Source: Paraburkholderia panacisoli (GTDB lineage: Bacteria > Pseudomonadota > Gammaproteobacteria > Burkholderiales > Burkholderiaceae). Taken from it: a stretch of DNA of 64,000 bases. The translations under genes were made by a program, and so were the position numbers. The stretch spans positions 220,661-284,660 of the forward strand of contig NZ_VTUZ01000010.1 in assembly GCF_008369935.1 (NCBI RefSeq). Reading direction: 5' to 3'. Shown here one piece after another: positions 19,178 through 27,615 of the stretch; position 1 is the first letter of the stretch, and every line of letters starts with the position of its first letter. Under the pieces are notes generated by a model. The model searched no databases and was not told the DNA's origin. It saw only the letters and a list, made by a program, of their open reading frames with translations.

Positions 19178-20263
19178 ATGCCCGCACCCACGCCGTATCC
19201 GAAGCAGCAGATACGCCTTTGCACAGGCAGCGACGGCGTGCGCATCGCCTACGCGACCTGCGGAACGGGGCCGCCCATCGTCAAGGCCGCGAACTGGCTC
19301 AGTCACCTCGAATTCGATCTGAAGAGTCCCGTATGGAGTCATGTGATCGCGGAGCTATGCCGGCAGCACACGTTGATCCGCTATGACCAGCGCGGCTGTG
19401 GATTGTCCGACCGCGACCCTGACGAGATTTCATTCGACGCATGGCAGCGCGATCTGGCAAGCGTGATCAACGCCTGCGGCGTGCAGCGCTTTGCGTTGCT
19501 TGGCATTTCACAAGGCGCGTCGATTGCGGTGGCTTATGCGGTCGCGTGGCCCGAACGGGTCAGTCATCTCGTTCTTTATGGCGGCTATGCGCGTGGCAAG
19601 CTGAAGCGCTCGGCGGATCCCCGGTTACGCGACGAAGCGGAAACGCTCGTCAAGCTCGCTGAACTCGGCTGGGGGCAGCAAAACCCCGCGTTTCGCCAGT
19701 TCTTCACGACGCAGTTCATTCCGGGCGGCACGCCGGAACAGCATCACTGGTTCAACGAACTGGAGCGCCTGACGACGACCCCGCGTAACGCCGCGCGCAT
19801 CATGCGGGTTTTCAACGAGATCGACGTGGTCGATCTGCTGCCACAAGTGCAGTGCCCCACGCTCGTGCTGCATGCGAGCGACGATGCGCGCGTGCCGTTC
19901 GAGGAAAGCCGGCTGCTCGCCAGCCTGATTCCAGGCGCGCGCTTCGTGCCGCTCGACAGCGAAAATCATCTGCTGCTCGATTCGGAACCGGCCTGGCTGC
20001 GCTGGCGCGACGAGTTGCGCGCATTCCTGCCGACTACGGAGCCCGTCGATCCGGCGTTCGCCGCATTGACGCCGCGCGAGCGCGACATCGTCGGCCTGAT
20101 CGCGGGCGGCCGCGACAACGCACAGATCGCCGCCCGTCTCGGTCTGAGCGAAAAGACCGTACGCAATCACATCACCAGCATTTTCTCGAAGCTCGAAGTC
20201 GAGAACCGCTCGCAGGCCATCGTGCTAGCCCGCAAAGCCGGCTTCGACGCGCCGCCCGCCTGA
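19178..20263 (+). CDS. Alpha/beta hydrolase fused to a LuxR-type DNA-binding domain
   Basis: A 361-residue fusion. Residues 12-285 are an alpha/beta hydrolase: nucleophile Ser111 in GISQGAS, acid in LHASDDARVPF and the catalytic His in ENHLLLD. Residues 297-356 are a GerE/LuxR helix-turn-helix (LTPRERDIVGLIAGG... IAARLGLSEKTVRNHI... KLEVENRSQAI). Such fusions occur in burkholderias and are thought to couple binding or hydrolysis of a small molecule to transcription; this is inference. The start at 19178 has no obvious Shine-Dalgarno. It lies upstream of, and in line with, the putative diiron oxygenase gene. Confidence 0.87.
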   Translation: MPAPTPYPKQQIRLCTGSDGVRIAYATCGTGPPIVKAANWLSHLEFDLKSPVWSHVIAELCRQHTLIRYDQRGCGLSDRDPDEISFDAWQRDLASVINACGVQRFALLGISQGASIAVAYAVAWPERVSHLVLYGGYARGKLKRSADPRLRDEAETLVKLAELGWGQQNPAFRQFFTTQFIPGGTPEQHHWFNELERLTTTPRNAARIMRVFNEIDVVDLLPQVQCPTLVLHASDDARVPFEESRLLASLIPGARFVPLDSENHLLLDSEPAWLRWRDELRAFLPTTEPVDPAFAALTPRERDIVGLIAGGRDNAQIAARLGLSEKTVRNHITSIFSKLEVENRSQAIVLARKAGFDAPPA

Positions 20264-20285
20264 CCTCAGCCCGACGCGTGTAATC

Positions 20286-20344
20286 GGGACACCTGTCCCA
20301 GACAAACGCCACGAACCATGCATGTCCCGGTGACGACCCGGGAC
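20286..20344. promoter_or_regulatory. Cluster of GGGAC/GTCCC dyads
   Basis: Two dyads share the same half-site. GGGACA-CC-TGTCCC is at 20286-20299; GTCCCGG-TGACGAC-CCGGGAC is at 20324-20344. They lie just after the hydrolase-LuxR gene and about 150 bases before the diiron oxygenase gene. The arrangement suggests a regulator with GGGAC half-sites acting on the oxygenase gene; part could also act as a terminator. No sigma-54 type -24/-12 element was recognised. Confidence 0.4.
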
Positions 20345-20495
20345 TGGCGCCTCATGTCGGCGAGGCGGCCGATCCGGAGAATTCATTCTCGAACGGCGAC
20401 GCAGCAAACCCTCCCGTGCCGCTCGATACCGGCGCCGCCCTGGCGCATGACAACCCAAACGCCTCCGCTATCGAGAGGCCATCCGGAGACTCAAC

Positions 20496-21464
20496 ATGAA
20501 TGCCGTCGTCAACGAAAATCCGTCTGTCCGTTACGCAAAATGTATCGAACTGTCGCGTCGTATCCGGTGGGATATCGACCGTGATGTGATTCGCGGCCGC
20601 CATCTCGATCCCGCGCACAAGTTCCTGCCGGACGGACTCACGCAAGTCGACCGTCTGCCCTTCCTGAACCCGGCGCAACGACTGTTGATGTCCCAGGTCC
20701 AGGGACGCACGTACGCGAACATGTTCCGGCTGGTCGAACGTTTCGTCAGCGCGAAGATGCTCGACGTGGGCCGCGATCATGCCCTCGGAGATCAGATGGC
20801 GCTGGAAGCAGTGGTGCGCTTCACGGATGAAGAACTGAAGCATCAGGAACTGTTCCGCCGTATCGAACTGCTGGCTGCGGATGCCATGCCGGCGGGTTAT
20901 CGCTTCATGCCGGAGGCCGACCACGTTGCGTCACTTGTGCTTGGCAAATCGACCTGGTCCGTGCTGGCGCTGACCTGTTGCATCGAGATCGTCACACAGG
21001 TCCATTACCGACAGAGCATCGAGCCCGACGCGGGCCTGTCACCGCTATTCAAGGATGTATTCCTGTTCCACTGGAAAGAGGAGTCGCAGCACGCGATCAT
21101 CGACGAACTCGAATGGCTGAGGGACGACGCGCAATTGAGCGACACAGCCCGCGACGCGGCCATCGGCGATCTGATCGAACTGGTGGCCGCCGTGGACGGC
21201 CTGCTGCAAATGCAGGCCGCGGCGGACGCCGAATACTTCGTCGCGCACGCGGGCCGCAACATGAGCATGGCCGAACAGGCTGCCGTGGCGACGGGTCTGC
21301 TCGATGCATACCGCTGGCAGTACATCGTGTCGGGCGTCACGCAGCCCCGCTTCTCGAAGCTGCTGGAAAGCCTGATTGCGCCTGCGCAGAGGGAACGCAT
21401 CGGCCACGCGCTGGCGCCGGTCATGCAGCGCGCGGCCAATGACGAAACGGCCGTGTCTGCCTGA
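20496..21464 (+). CDS. Putative diiron (ferritin-like) oxygenase
   Basis: A 322-residue, mostly helical protein with the ligand spacing of dinuclear iron enzymes: Glu81, Glu113-x2-His116 (EELKH), Glu164 and His170 (CIEIVTQVH), and Glu196-x2-His199 (EESQH). This is closest in pattern to AurF-like N-oxygenases and related diiron proteins, though I do not recognise a characterised member. It should be cytosolic: no signal peptide or membrane segment. A GGAGA sits eight bases before the ATG at 20496. The next small frame downstream follows within about 60 bases and the upstream neighbour is a hydrolase-LuxR fusion, possibly its regulator. Confidence 0.7.
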   Translation: MNAVVNENPSVRYAKCIELSRRIRWDIDRDVIRGRHLDPAHKFLPDGLTQVDRLPFLNPAQRLLMSQVQGRTYANMFRLVERFVSAKMLDVGRDHALGDQMALEAVVRFTDEELKHQELFRRIELLAADAMPAGYRFMPEADHVASLVLGKSTWSVLALTCCIEIVTQVHYRQSIEPDAGLSPLFKDVFLFHWKEESQHAIIDELEWLRDDAQLSDTARDAAIGDLIELVAAVDGLLQMQAAADAEYFVAHAGRNMSMAEQAAVATGLLDAYRWQYIVSGVTQPRFSKLLESLIAPAQRERIGHALAPVMQRAANDETAVSA

Positions 21465-21527
21465 TCTCACAAGGATAGCCGGGACGTGATGTTCCGGCCT
21501 GCTCGAACTATCGCGAGGAGCATCATC

Positions 21528-21758
21528 ATGATTCCCTTCATTCTGGAGCTGATCGGCGCGTGGATGGACGCAGCCGAACACAGGCGGCGTGCGCATATGT
21601 CGCGGGCGCAACAGATCTCAGCGAGGTCGGACAGCGCACGCACGTTTTCGAAAACGGCGATACGTTCCGGTGATTTTCTAACCCGCTCGCGGTCGGCCCG
21701 TTATGCGGGCCAGCTTCGCCGTATCCGGCGTTCAGAACGCCGGCTCCCATCTGCTTGA
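21528..21758 (+). CDS. Small basic hypothetical protein
   Basis: A 76-residue frame beginning MIPFILELIGAWMDAAEHRRR, with GAGGAG eight bases before the ATG. The first 12 residues are hydrophobic and the rest is rich in Arg and Ser. It follows the diiron oxygenase gene by about 60 bases. The C-terminal third looks compositionally random, so the true gene may be shorter or absent. Confidence 0.3.
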   Translation: MIPFILELIGAWMDAAEHRRRAHMSRAQQISARSDSARTFSKTAIRSGDFLTRSRSARYAGQLRRIRRSERRLPSA

Positions 21759-21857
21759 TCCCGGCACGAAGAACGAATCATGTTTCGAGCTTGTCGTTGA
21801 ACCGGGCGATGAACACCGCCGCCGCATAGCCCTCCACAATTTGGACAGCATGAAACC

Positions 21858-21892
21858 GAAGCGCGGGCGTGTGGACCACACGCCCGCGCTTC
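21858..21892. terminator. Strong GC-rich palindromic terminator
   Basis: A perfect 35-base palindrome centred on 21875, with 17-base arms beginning GAAGCGCGGGCGTG. It lies between the rightward diiron oxygenase unit and the leftward dmeF gene and can serve as a bidirectional terminator; TCATTT follows on the plus strand. Confidence 0.75.
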
Positions 21893-21970
21893 TCATTTAA
21901 CAGAACGCCTTCGGATCGGAGCGACCGCAGAATTCTCGTGCGCGGGCGACCCGGTGCTCAGGCAGATACG

Positions 21971-22897
21971 CTACAGCGCTGCTTCCACCGTCAGATGCAT
22001 CACCTCATGAACCGGGGCGAGGCGGGCGCGAATCGTATCGGTCGTGACATCGCCTCGCGTACGCACGCTTACGATTGCGGCCCTTGCTTCCGGTCCGATT
22101 TGCCAGACATGGAGATCGGCGATTTCAGCATCACCGTGGGATTGCAAGATTTCACGGATTTCATCTGCGACGTGCTCGTCCGTTTTGTCGAGCAACACCG
22201 CAGTGGTATCGCGCATCAGAGTCCACGCCCAGCGGGCGATGACGACCGAGCCGACGATACCCATGACCGGGTCGAGCCAGACCCATCCAAGATAGCGGCC
22301 AGCGAGCAGCGCCGCGATCGCAAGTATCGAGGTGAGCGCATCAGCGAGAACGTGCACGTAAGCGGACCTCAGATTGTTGTCTGAGCCGTGCGAATGGCCA
22401 TGATGATGGTGATGATCGTGGTGTCCATGTCCCGCATCACCGCTGGACAGCAGAAAGGCACTCACGATATTAACAACCAGCCCGACCGCGGCAATGATGG
22501 TCGCCTGTCCGAACTCGACATGCGTAGGACGCACGAGTCGGAGAGCCGACTCGATCCCTATTGCCAGCGAGACGATCGCTAGAATCAGCGCCGACGCAAA
22601 GCCAGCAAGCTCACCGACCTTTCCGGTGCCGAAACTGAATGCCCTGCTGCCAGCATTGCGCTTCGCATAAGCGTAAGCGAATGCAGCAATGCCAAGCGCG
22701 CCTGCATGCGTTGCCATGTGGAATCCGTCGGCGAGCAGGGCCATCGATCCAGTCAAGTAGCCGGCTACGATCTCGGCCACCATCATGACGAAGGTCAGCG
22801 CTACGACGGATCTTGTCCGCCTCGCGTTTTCATCGTGCGAACTGCCCAGGAATGAATGCTCATGCTCACGAATTGTTTGCTTCGAACCAGTACTCAT
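21971..22897 (-). CDS. dmeF: Cation diffusion facilitator, DmeF-type Co/Ni efflux protein
   Basis: A 308-residue inner-membrane metal/proton antiporter. Six membrane helices are visible in the first 215 residues. Metal-site motifs are ADGFHMATH in helix 2 and HVLADAL in helix 5, and a His-rich cytoplasmic loop (HGHHDHHHHHGHSHG) lies between helices 4 and 5. The N-terminal His/Glu-rich stretch and the C-terminal cytoplasmic domain (HVWQIGPEARAAIVSVRT) fit DmeF proteins, which export Co and Ni. The gene starts six bases after a DmeR/RcnR-type repressor gene, forming a dmeRF operon. Confidence 0.85.
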   Translation of the reverse strand: MSTGSKQTIREHEHSFLGSSHDENARRTRSVVALTFVMMVAEIVAGYLTGSMALLADGFHMATHAGALGIAAFAYAYAKRNAGSRAFSFGTGKVGELAGFASALILAIVSLAIGIESALRLVRPTHVEFGQATIIAAVGLVVNIVSAFLLSSGDAGHGHHDHHHHHGHSHGSDNNLRSAYVHVLADALTSILAIAALLAGRYLGWVWLDPVMGIVGSVVIARWAWTLMRDTTAVLLDKTDEHVADEIREILQSHGDAEIADLHVWQIGPEARAAIVSVRTRGDVTTDTIRARLAPVHEVMHLTVEAAL

Positions 22898-22903
22898 AAA
22901 AAC

Positions 22904-23179
22904 CTACTTTGAATAGCGTCGGATTGCTTCGATCAGTGCATCGACGCCCTTCCTTCGCTGACTAGCTGTTAGATCGGGATGGGCCACATGTTCCCGCGCG
23001 TGCGCCTCGACAATCTCGTCCAATAGACCGTTCATGGCACCGCGCGTAGCGGCAACCAGGTGGAGAACCTTCTCGCAGTCTGCGTCCGCTTCCAGCGAAC
23101 GCTCTATCGCCTGCACCTGACCGGCGATGCGACGTACGCGTTTCAACAGATCGTCTTTTCTTTCAGACAAGTGCGACAT
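22904..23179 (-). CDS. dmeR: CsoR/RcnR-family metal-sensing repressor, DmeR-type
   Basis: A 91-residue all-helical repressor. It begins MSHLSERKDDLLKRVRRIAGQ, so His3 is available as an N-terminal ligand, as in RcnR. Cys35 lies in DADCEKVLHLVAATRGAMNGL with a following His, and a later HAREH/AHPD segment adds ligands. This Cys/His set is that of Ni/Co sensors rather than Cu or formaldehyde sensors. The ATG at 23179 was chosen because it restores the His3 N-terminus; the frame is open to 23212. It represses the operon through the C-tract operator just upstream. Confidence 0.87.
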   Translation of the reverse strand: MSHLSERKDDLLKRVRRIAGQVQAIERSLEADADCEKVLHLVAATRGAMNGLLDEIVEAHAREHVAHPDLTASQRRKGVDALIEAIRRYSK

Positions 23180-23198
23180 ACTATACCCCCCTACGGTA
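23180..23198. promoter_or_regulatory. DmeR/RcnR-type operator (six-C tract in inverted ATAC/GTA arms)
   Basis: The plus strand reads ACTATACCCCCCTACGGTA directly before the dmeR start codon: a C6 tract (23186-23191) flanked by TAT/TAC-type arms, the known operator form of RcnR-like repressors. On the coding strand the G tract is four to ten bases before the ATG, so it can double as the ribosome binding site. Confidence 0.75.
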
Positions 23199-23212
23199 CC
23201 CAAGGATAACAC

Positions 23213-23782
23213 AGGCGTCGTTCCGACCGCTGTCTCTGCAAGATTTGACGAGCGAAACGCTCATCATCTTCCCGAACGCGCCGCGCCCGAGCTACGCGGA
23301 CCAGGCATGCGAATGCTCGATTTGATCTATGCGCTCTATGAAGAAGAGCAGATGGAACTCCGTCCGCCGTCACGCGAGTAGCAAGCCGCATGCGGGTGTC
23401 GAACCATCATTTTGCCGTTCTTCATGACGCGGTCGAGCGTGACGCCTGGGTGAGCACTCCATGCGGTCAGCGCAGACCCGCGCGTCGACTTCGCGCGACT
23501 TGTAACGGACAGTAAGAGCCTCTTACAGGGCTATCCGCGCCGCGCGACCGTGCGATGCCGTCAGCGCATGACGACGCGGGCCACTGCGCGCCAAACAGCG
23601 CATAGGTGGCCAACCGTAGGCATTGACGCGCAACACAGCTCGTTACAAATCGACACTGCACGCGGCGGATTGGCGACCGACACTCCAACACGCGCCCCCA
23701 GACATACGGCGGCGCGATCAATCAGAAGCTCAGCAAACAGAGCCTTTCGTCGTTCCCACGCTAACTTCCTGGCGGTAACAAC
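23213..23782. other. Intergenic region of 570 bases
   Basis: Between dmeR and the phosphoesterase gene. It holds one short plus-strand frame (ATG 23308 to 23381) without domain support and a palindrome GTAAGAG-C-CTCTTAC (23512-23526) preceded ten bases earlier by GTAAC. No RNA gene or larger frame was recognised. Confidence 0.5.
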
Positions 23783-24622
23783 ATGCAGCAGACCTTCTCA
23801 CCCGTGCGGCGCTTCAAAAAGAACACCTGCGGCCGTGACTTCGTCGTAGGCGATCTGCACGGCTGTTTCGCGCAACTTCGCAAGGAACTGGCGCTGCGCC
23901 AATACGATCCGGCGCGCGACAGACTCTTCGCCGTCGGCGATCTCGTGGACCGGGGTGTCGAATCGCCGGCCGTACTCGACGTCGTGCGGCAATTCCAGAT
24001 TCACTCGGTGCGCGGAAATCACGAGGACGTCATCGTGCGCTGGCATCGGCATGGCGGCAAAGCGTCGGCGGTTCGCTGCAACGGCGGCGAATGGCTGCTC
24101 GATATGGCGGACGACGCGCAGGCGGTCGACGACATCGTGAACTACATGGCGGCGCTACCCTTTGCGATCGAAATCGAAACAGACGATGGCCTCGTCGGCA
24201 TCGTGCATGCCAATGTGCCGTTGCCCTCCTGGTCGCAGATGATCCGCGCACTCGAACAGGAGAACCGTGACGGGCCGATACGCCGCAAAGTGATCTGGGA
24301 CCGCTCGCGCTGGAAATCGCGTCGAACGACGGGGCTGGCTTCGCTACGACGCTTCGCCGCGCAACTGTTCCCGCGTGTCGCGTCGGCGTGGCGCGAACCC
24401 GGCGGGCGCGTCGACGGCGTGGCGGCTGTTGTCGTGGGACACACGCCCATGCGCGTACCCAAGGTGCGCGCGAACGTCATCAACGTCGATACCGGGCTAG
24501 TCTACGGCGGCAACCTGACGTTGCTGCGTCTCGACGAGATTCCCATGCTGCTCAACCGTACCGCGCGGAAAGAGCCGGCGCTGGGCCGCTCGAAGCAATA
24601 TCCCGCGGGCTCCGGCGTGTGA
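23783..24622 (+). CDS. PPP-type metallophosphoesterase (PrpA/diadenosine-tetraphosphatase-like)
   Basis: A 279-residue cytosolic phosphatase of the calcineurin-like superfamily. The three metal motifs are in order: GDLHG at 23-27, GDLVDRG at 52-58 and RGNHE at 77-81, followed by a HANVP segment and VVVGHTPM at about 215-222. This is the pattern of bacterial PrpA/PrpB Ser/Thr phosphatases and ApaH-like enzymes; which substrate is used cannot be told. The 40-residue insertion around IWDRSRWKSRR is a feature of this subgroup. Stands alone on the plus strand, followed by the PRC-barrel gene about 90 bases later. Confidence 0.82.
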   Translation: MQQTFSPVRRFKKNTCGRDFVVGDLHGCFAQLRKELALRQYDPARDRLFAVGDLVDRGVESPAVLDVVRQFQIHSVRGNHEDVIVRWHRHGGKASAVRCNGGEWLLDMADDAQAVDDIVNYMAALPFAIEIETDDGLVGIVHANVPLPSWSQMIRALEQENRDGPIRRKVIWDRSRWKSRRTTGLASLRRFAAQLFPRVASAWREPGGRVDGVAAVVVGHTPMRVPKVRANVINVDTGLVYGGNLTLLRLDEIPMLLNRTARKEPALGRSKQYPAGSGV

Positions 24623-24708
24623 GCAAGCGCTGCTTGCAGTTCGGGCATGTCACGTGCTACCGGATCGCCTGTACGGAGACAGCTATTCGACCGTCAACCA
24701 GGAGCCCG

Positions 24709-25143
24709 ATGATGAAAGCCAAAGCACTAATTTGCGCGACCGCTCTCACCGCCATCTGCGCGTCGCCAGGCGCGTTCGCCCAGGTCGCCGGACTGCAACC
24801 GCTCGGCGGTACGGTCGAGCAGACCAATGCGCTGCTGAAGGGTTGGAGCGTGCGCCGCGCACTGGTCGACGAGCCGGTCTACAACGACCTCAACGACAAG
24901 GTCGGCAGCATCTATGACGTGATCATTTCGCCGGACCGCAAGGCGACATATGCGGTGGTGTCGGTCGGCGGCTTCCTCGGCATGGGCAAGCACTATGTGG
25001 CGATCCCGGTCGACCACTTCGAGATTCGTGACGGCAATCTGTTCCTCGCGGGCGCAACGAAGGAAGCGTTGAAGTCGGTGCCTGAATTCGAATACAACAA
25101 ACTCGAAAAGGCGACCAAGCCTCATAAGGTGAAGGCGGAGTAG
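24709..25143 (+). CDS. Exported PRC-barrel domain protein
   Basis: A 144-residue protein with a signal peptide (residues 1-25, ending SPGAFAQ) and one PRC-barrel domain (VYNDLNDKVGSIYDVIISPDRKATYAVVSVGGFLGMGKHYVAIP in separate strands). PRC-barrels mediate protein binding in several settings; periplasmic ones are often envelope-stress or photosynthesis-like accessory proteins. Two adjacent ATGs (24709, 24712) could be the start; AGGAG lies four or seven bases upstream respectively, favouring the second. Role unknown. Confidence 0.72.
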   Translation: MMKAKALICATALTAICASPGAFAQVAGLQPLGGTVEQTNALLKGWSVRRALVDEPVYNDLNDKVGSIYDVIISPDRKATYAVVSVGGFLGMGKHYVAIPVDHFEIRDGNLFLAGATKEALKSVPEFEYNKLEKATKPHKVKAE

Positions 25144-25217
25144 CCCCTCTCCGGCGACGGCTGCCTATTTGCTGGAGCGACCGCGCCGCTCGCAGCGGCA
25201 CCATCGACTGCGCCATT

Positions 25218-26177
25218 TCAGCGATTCGCGGCCGTAACCAGTTGCAGCGGTGTTTCAATCACCGGCGACAATTCTCTCTGCTTTCTGCGTTCGGTCACCG
25301 CCTTCAATGCCACGTCGATGCCGAATACCGCTTGCCTGTCGGCGAACTGATTGATCGTCGCGAGCACGCGGCCGTCGGCGAGCAACGGCTTGATGGCGTC
25401 GATCGCGTTGTATCCGGTGACATACACCCCGCCGCTGCGGCCCGCGTCGCGAATCGCATCGACCGCGCCCATCGCCATGTTGTCGTTGCCGCATAGCAGC
25501 GCGCGAATCTGCTGATGCTCGCTGAGCATCTTCGATGCAACGTCGCGCCCTTTGCCGTAGTCCCAGTTGCCGGGCTCGATCGCGACGACCTTCACGCTGG
25601 CGGCGTCCATCGCATCCTGGCTGCCGGCCGTGCGTTGCTTTGCATTGCGGTCCACGGGAATGCCTTCGATGATCCCCACCTCATCGCCCGGCTTGAGCTT
25701 CGCCGCGAGATAGTTGCCGACGAGGGCCGCGCCTTTGCGATTGTCCGGTCCGACGAACGGCACGGAAATGCCGGCCGCTGCCTGGGCTGCATCGTCGAGC
25801 GGATTGTCAATGGCGATCATGATGATGCCGGCCTTGATCGCGCGCGCGACCACGGCAGTCAGCGCCTTCGAGTCGGTCGCCGCGATGACGATCGCATTCA
25901 TCCTCGCCTTGATCATCTGCTCGACCATCTGGATTTGCGCGGCCGTGTCGCTCTCCCTGACCGTTCCGCGAATCGTCAAGCCGAATTGAGATGCGTAATG
26001 CTGCTGATAATTGCGCGCGGCGTCGACCATCGCCACCGTGAACGGATCAGCGAGCGACTTCAGCACGAGTGCGATCTTCAGCTTGCCGTTTTGCGCGTCG
26101 ACGCGCGACGCGCCGGCCAGGCCGGCCGCGGCCAGCGCACCGGCAAGCAGCATGCGGCGTCGCGGGTTCTGCGTCAT
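25218..26177 (-). CDS. Sugar ABC transporter substrate-binding protein (ribose-type), orphan
   Basis: A 319-residue periplasmic binding protein of the LacI-like sugar-binding class. The N-terminus (RRRMLLAGALAAAGLAGASRVDA) is a signal peptide, with a Tat-like arginine run. The mature protein begins KIALVLKSLADPFTVAMVDAA and shows IVIAATDSKALTAVVARA, IMIAIDNP, and the hinge region ALLCGNDNMAMGAVDAIRDAG, as in ribose/inositol-type proteins. No ATPase or permease gene is adjacent, and the upstream neighbour is the LRR kinase about 100 bases away on the same strand. The ligand is unknown. Confidence 0.83.
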   Translation of the reverse strand: MTQNPRRRMLLAGALAAAGLAGASRVDAQNGKLKIALVLKSLADPFTVAMVDAARNYQQHYASQFGLTIRGTVRESDTAAQIQMVEQMIKARMNAIVIAATDSKALTAVVARAIKAGIIMIAIDNPLDDAAQAAAGISVPFVGPDNRKGAALVGNYLAAKLKPGDEVGIIEGIPVDRNAKQRTAGSQDAMDAASVKVVAIEPGNWDYGKGRDVASKMLSEHQQIRALLCGNDNMAMGAVDAIRDAGRSGGVYVTGYNAIDAIKPLLADGRVLATINQFADRQAVFGIDVALKAVTERRKQRELSPVIETPLQLVTAANR

Positions 26178-26274
26178 CGGTTCCCTCCTTTCCAGCCGGG
26201 CTCGCGAGTGGCCGCTCCACTGTCGAACGAATGCGGATCGAACCGCCAGCCCCGCCCGGGTCCACGCGTGCCGT

Positions 26275-27615
26275 TCATCGACCGCCCTTCAGCGCGAGCA
26301 AACGGGCCGCGATTTCATCGAACAGCGGCCGGCTGTCGATATCTTCGCTCAGGCAACGGTCCTTCAACTCGATGAGCATCGCCGCAATGGGCGCGTGTGC
26401 GTCGAGCTCGTCGCATCGGTCGAGCAGCTCTTCGAGCAGACAACCATACGCCCTGACTTCGAGGCGCTGCAGCGCGATGCCGGTAGCGGGATCGTCGGCG
26501 GCATAGAACGATGCTGCGCCGAAATCGCCCAACAGCGCATGTCCCTCGCCGCCATGCAGGATATTGTGCGCATACAGATCGCCATGCATGACGCCTCGCT
26601 GATGCAGGTGGCTCGCCGCCGCTGCAATGCCGTGCGCGATACCCAACACCGAGCGCAGCTCGAAGCGCGTGCCGGCGTCGTAGATGTCGCGCGTGCACGA
26701 TTCGAGGCTCGGCGGACCGGCGAGGTTCCTGAATTGCGGATCGATCAGTTCCATCACGAGACCGTGCGTGCCTGCCGGATGATCCTGCACTTTTCCCGTC
26801 ACCGGGATCAGGTTCGCATGGTCGCCGCCCCGAATGCAAGCGGCCATTTCGCAGTCGGGCAAGCCGTCGCTGGTGACCGCCCCCTTGAACAGCTTGACGG
26901 CGACCGCACGCAACACGCGTTCATGGCGCCCCATGAGTTGCGCGCGATAGATGACGCCGGAAGCGCCTTCGCCCAATGACTGTTCGAGCGTCAACTCATC
27001 CCAGCGAATGCCGGCGATCGGCGTATCGGTCATCGCGGCCGTCTCCAGCGCCTCGCTGAACGGGTTGCCGGCATACGCGAGCCAGGCGAGCCGCGGCAGA
27101 CGCAGCAGCCACGCCGGCAGACCACTGAGCCGGTTCGCCGCGAGACGCAGCAGTTCGAGCCGCGAGCAGGCGGCCAGTTCATCGGGCAGCGCGCGCAGCC
27201 GGTTACCTGCCAGCATCAGCTTCTGCAATTGCGAACAGTCGCCGATCTGCGCAGGCAGCGTCTCGATCTCGTTGTCGGTGAGGATCAGCCAACGCAGTTG
27301 CGGTGGGAGCGCGCGGCCGGACACCTTACGGATACGGTTCGACTTGAAGCCGACCATGCTCAATTGCGAACACTCGCCCAGCACGTCCGGCATCTCGGTG
27401 AACGGGTTGTTGGACGCGAAGAGGATCTGCAGTTTGCCCAGTCGCGGCAAATCGTCGGGGAGTGCCGTGAGGGCATTGCCCGCGAGGTCGAGTACTTCCA
27501 GCGTGTCGGCCAGGTCGAAAATCTCGCGCGGAAATTCGCGCAGGCCGCACGCCAGTTTGAGATGACGCGAGCCCGTCAGTTGTCCGGCCCGCAGCTGTTC
27601 TAGTGTCGTGGTCAC
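26275..27615 (-). CDS. Leucine-rich-repeat protein with eukaryotic-type protein kinase domain
   Basis: A 446-residue soluble protein. Residues 38-190 contain about six or seven leucine-rich repeats of the LxxLxxNxLxxLP type. Residues 208-445 are a Ser/Thr-kinase-like domain: glycine loop GEGASG at 215-220, Lys241 in VAVKLFKG, a candidate helix-C Glu256, catalytic loop HGDLYAHN at 344-351 (Asp346, Asn351) and DFG at 364-366. The catalytic loop has HGD in place of HRD, so it would not need activation-loop phosphorylation in the usual way, and no APE motif is evident. No signal peptide. Such LRR-kinases occur in several proteobacteria; targets are unknown. Confidence 0.85.
   Translation of the reverse strand: MTTTLEQLRAGQLTGSRHLKLACGLREFPREIFDLADTLEVLDLAGNALTALPDDLPRLGKLQILFASNNPFTEMPDVLGECSQLSMVGFKSNRIRKVSGRALPPQLRWLILTDNEIETLPAQIGDCSQLQKLMLAGNRLRALPDELAACSRLELLRLAANRLSGLPAWLLRLPRLAWLAYAGNPFSEALETAAMTDTPIAGIRWDELTLEQSLGEGASGVIYRAQLMGRHERVLRAVAVKLFKGAVTSDGLPDCEMAACIRGGDHANLIPVTGKVQDHPAGTHGLVMELIDPQFRNLAGPPSLESCTRDIYDAGTRFELRSVLGIAHGIAAAASHLHQRGVMHGDLYAHNILHGGEGHALLGDFGAASFYAADDPATGIALQRLEVRAYGCLLEELLDRCDELDAHAPIAAMLIELKDRCLSEDIDSRPLFDEIAARLLALKGGR

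Noticed and set aside
23308..23381. A 24-codon plus-strand frame (MRMLDLIYALYEEE...) after dmeR
   Set aside because: Only a weak ribosome binding site, no family resemblance; could be chance.
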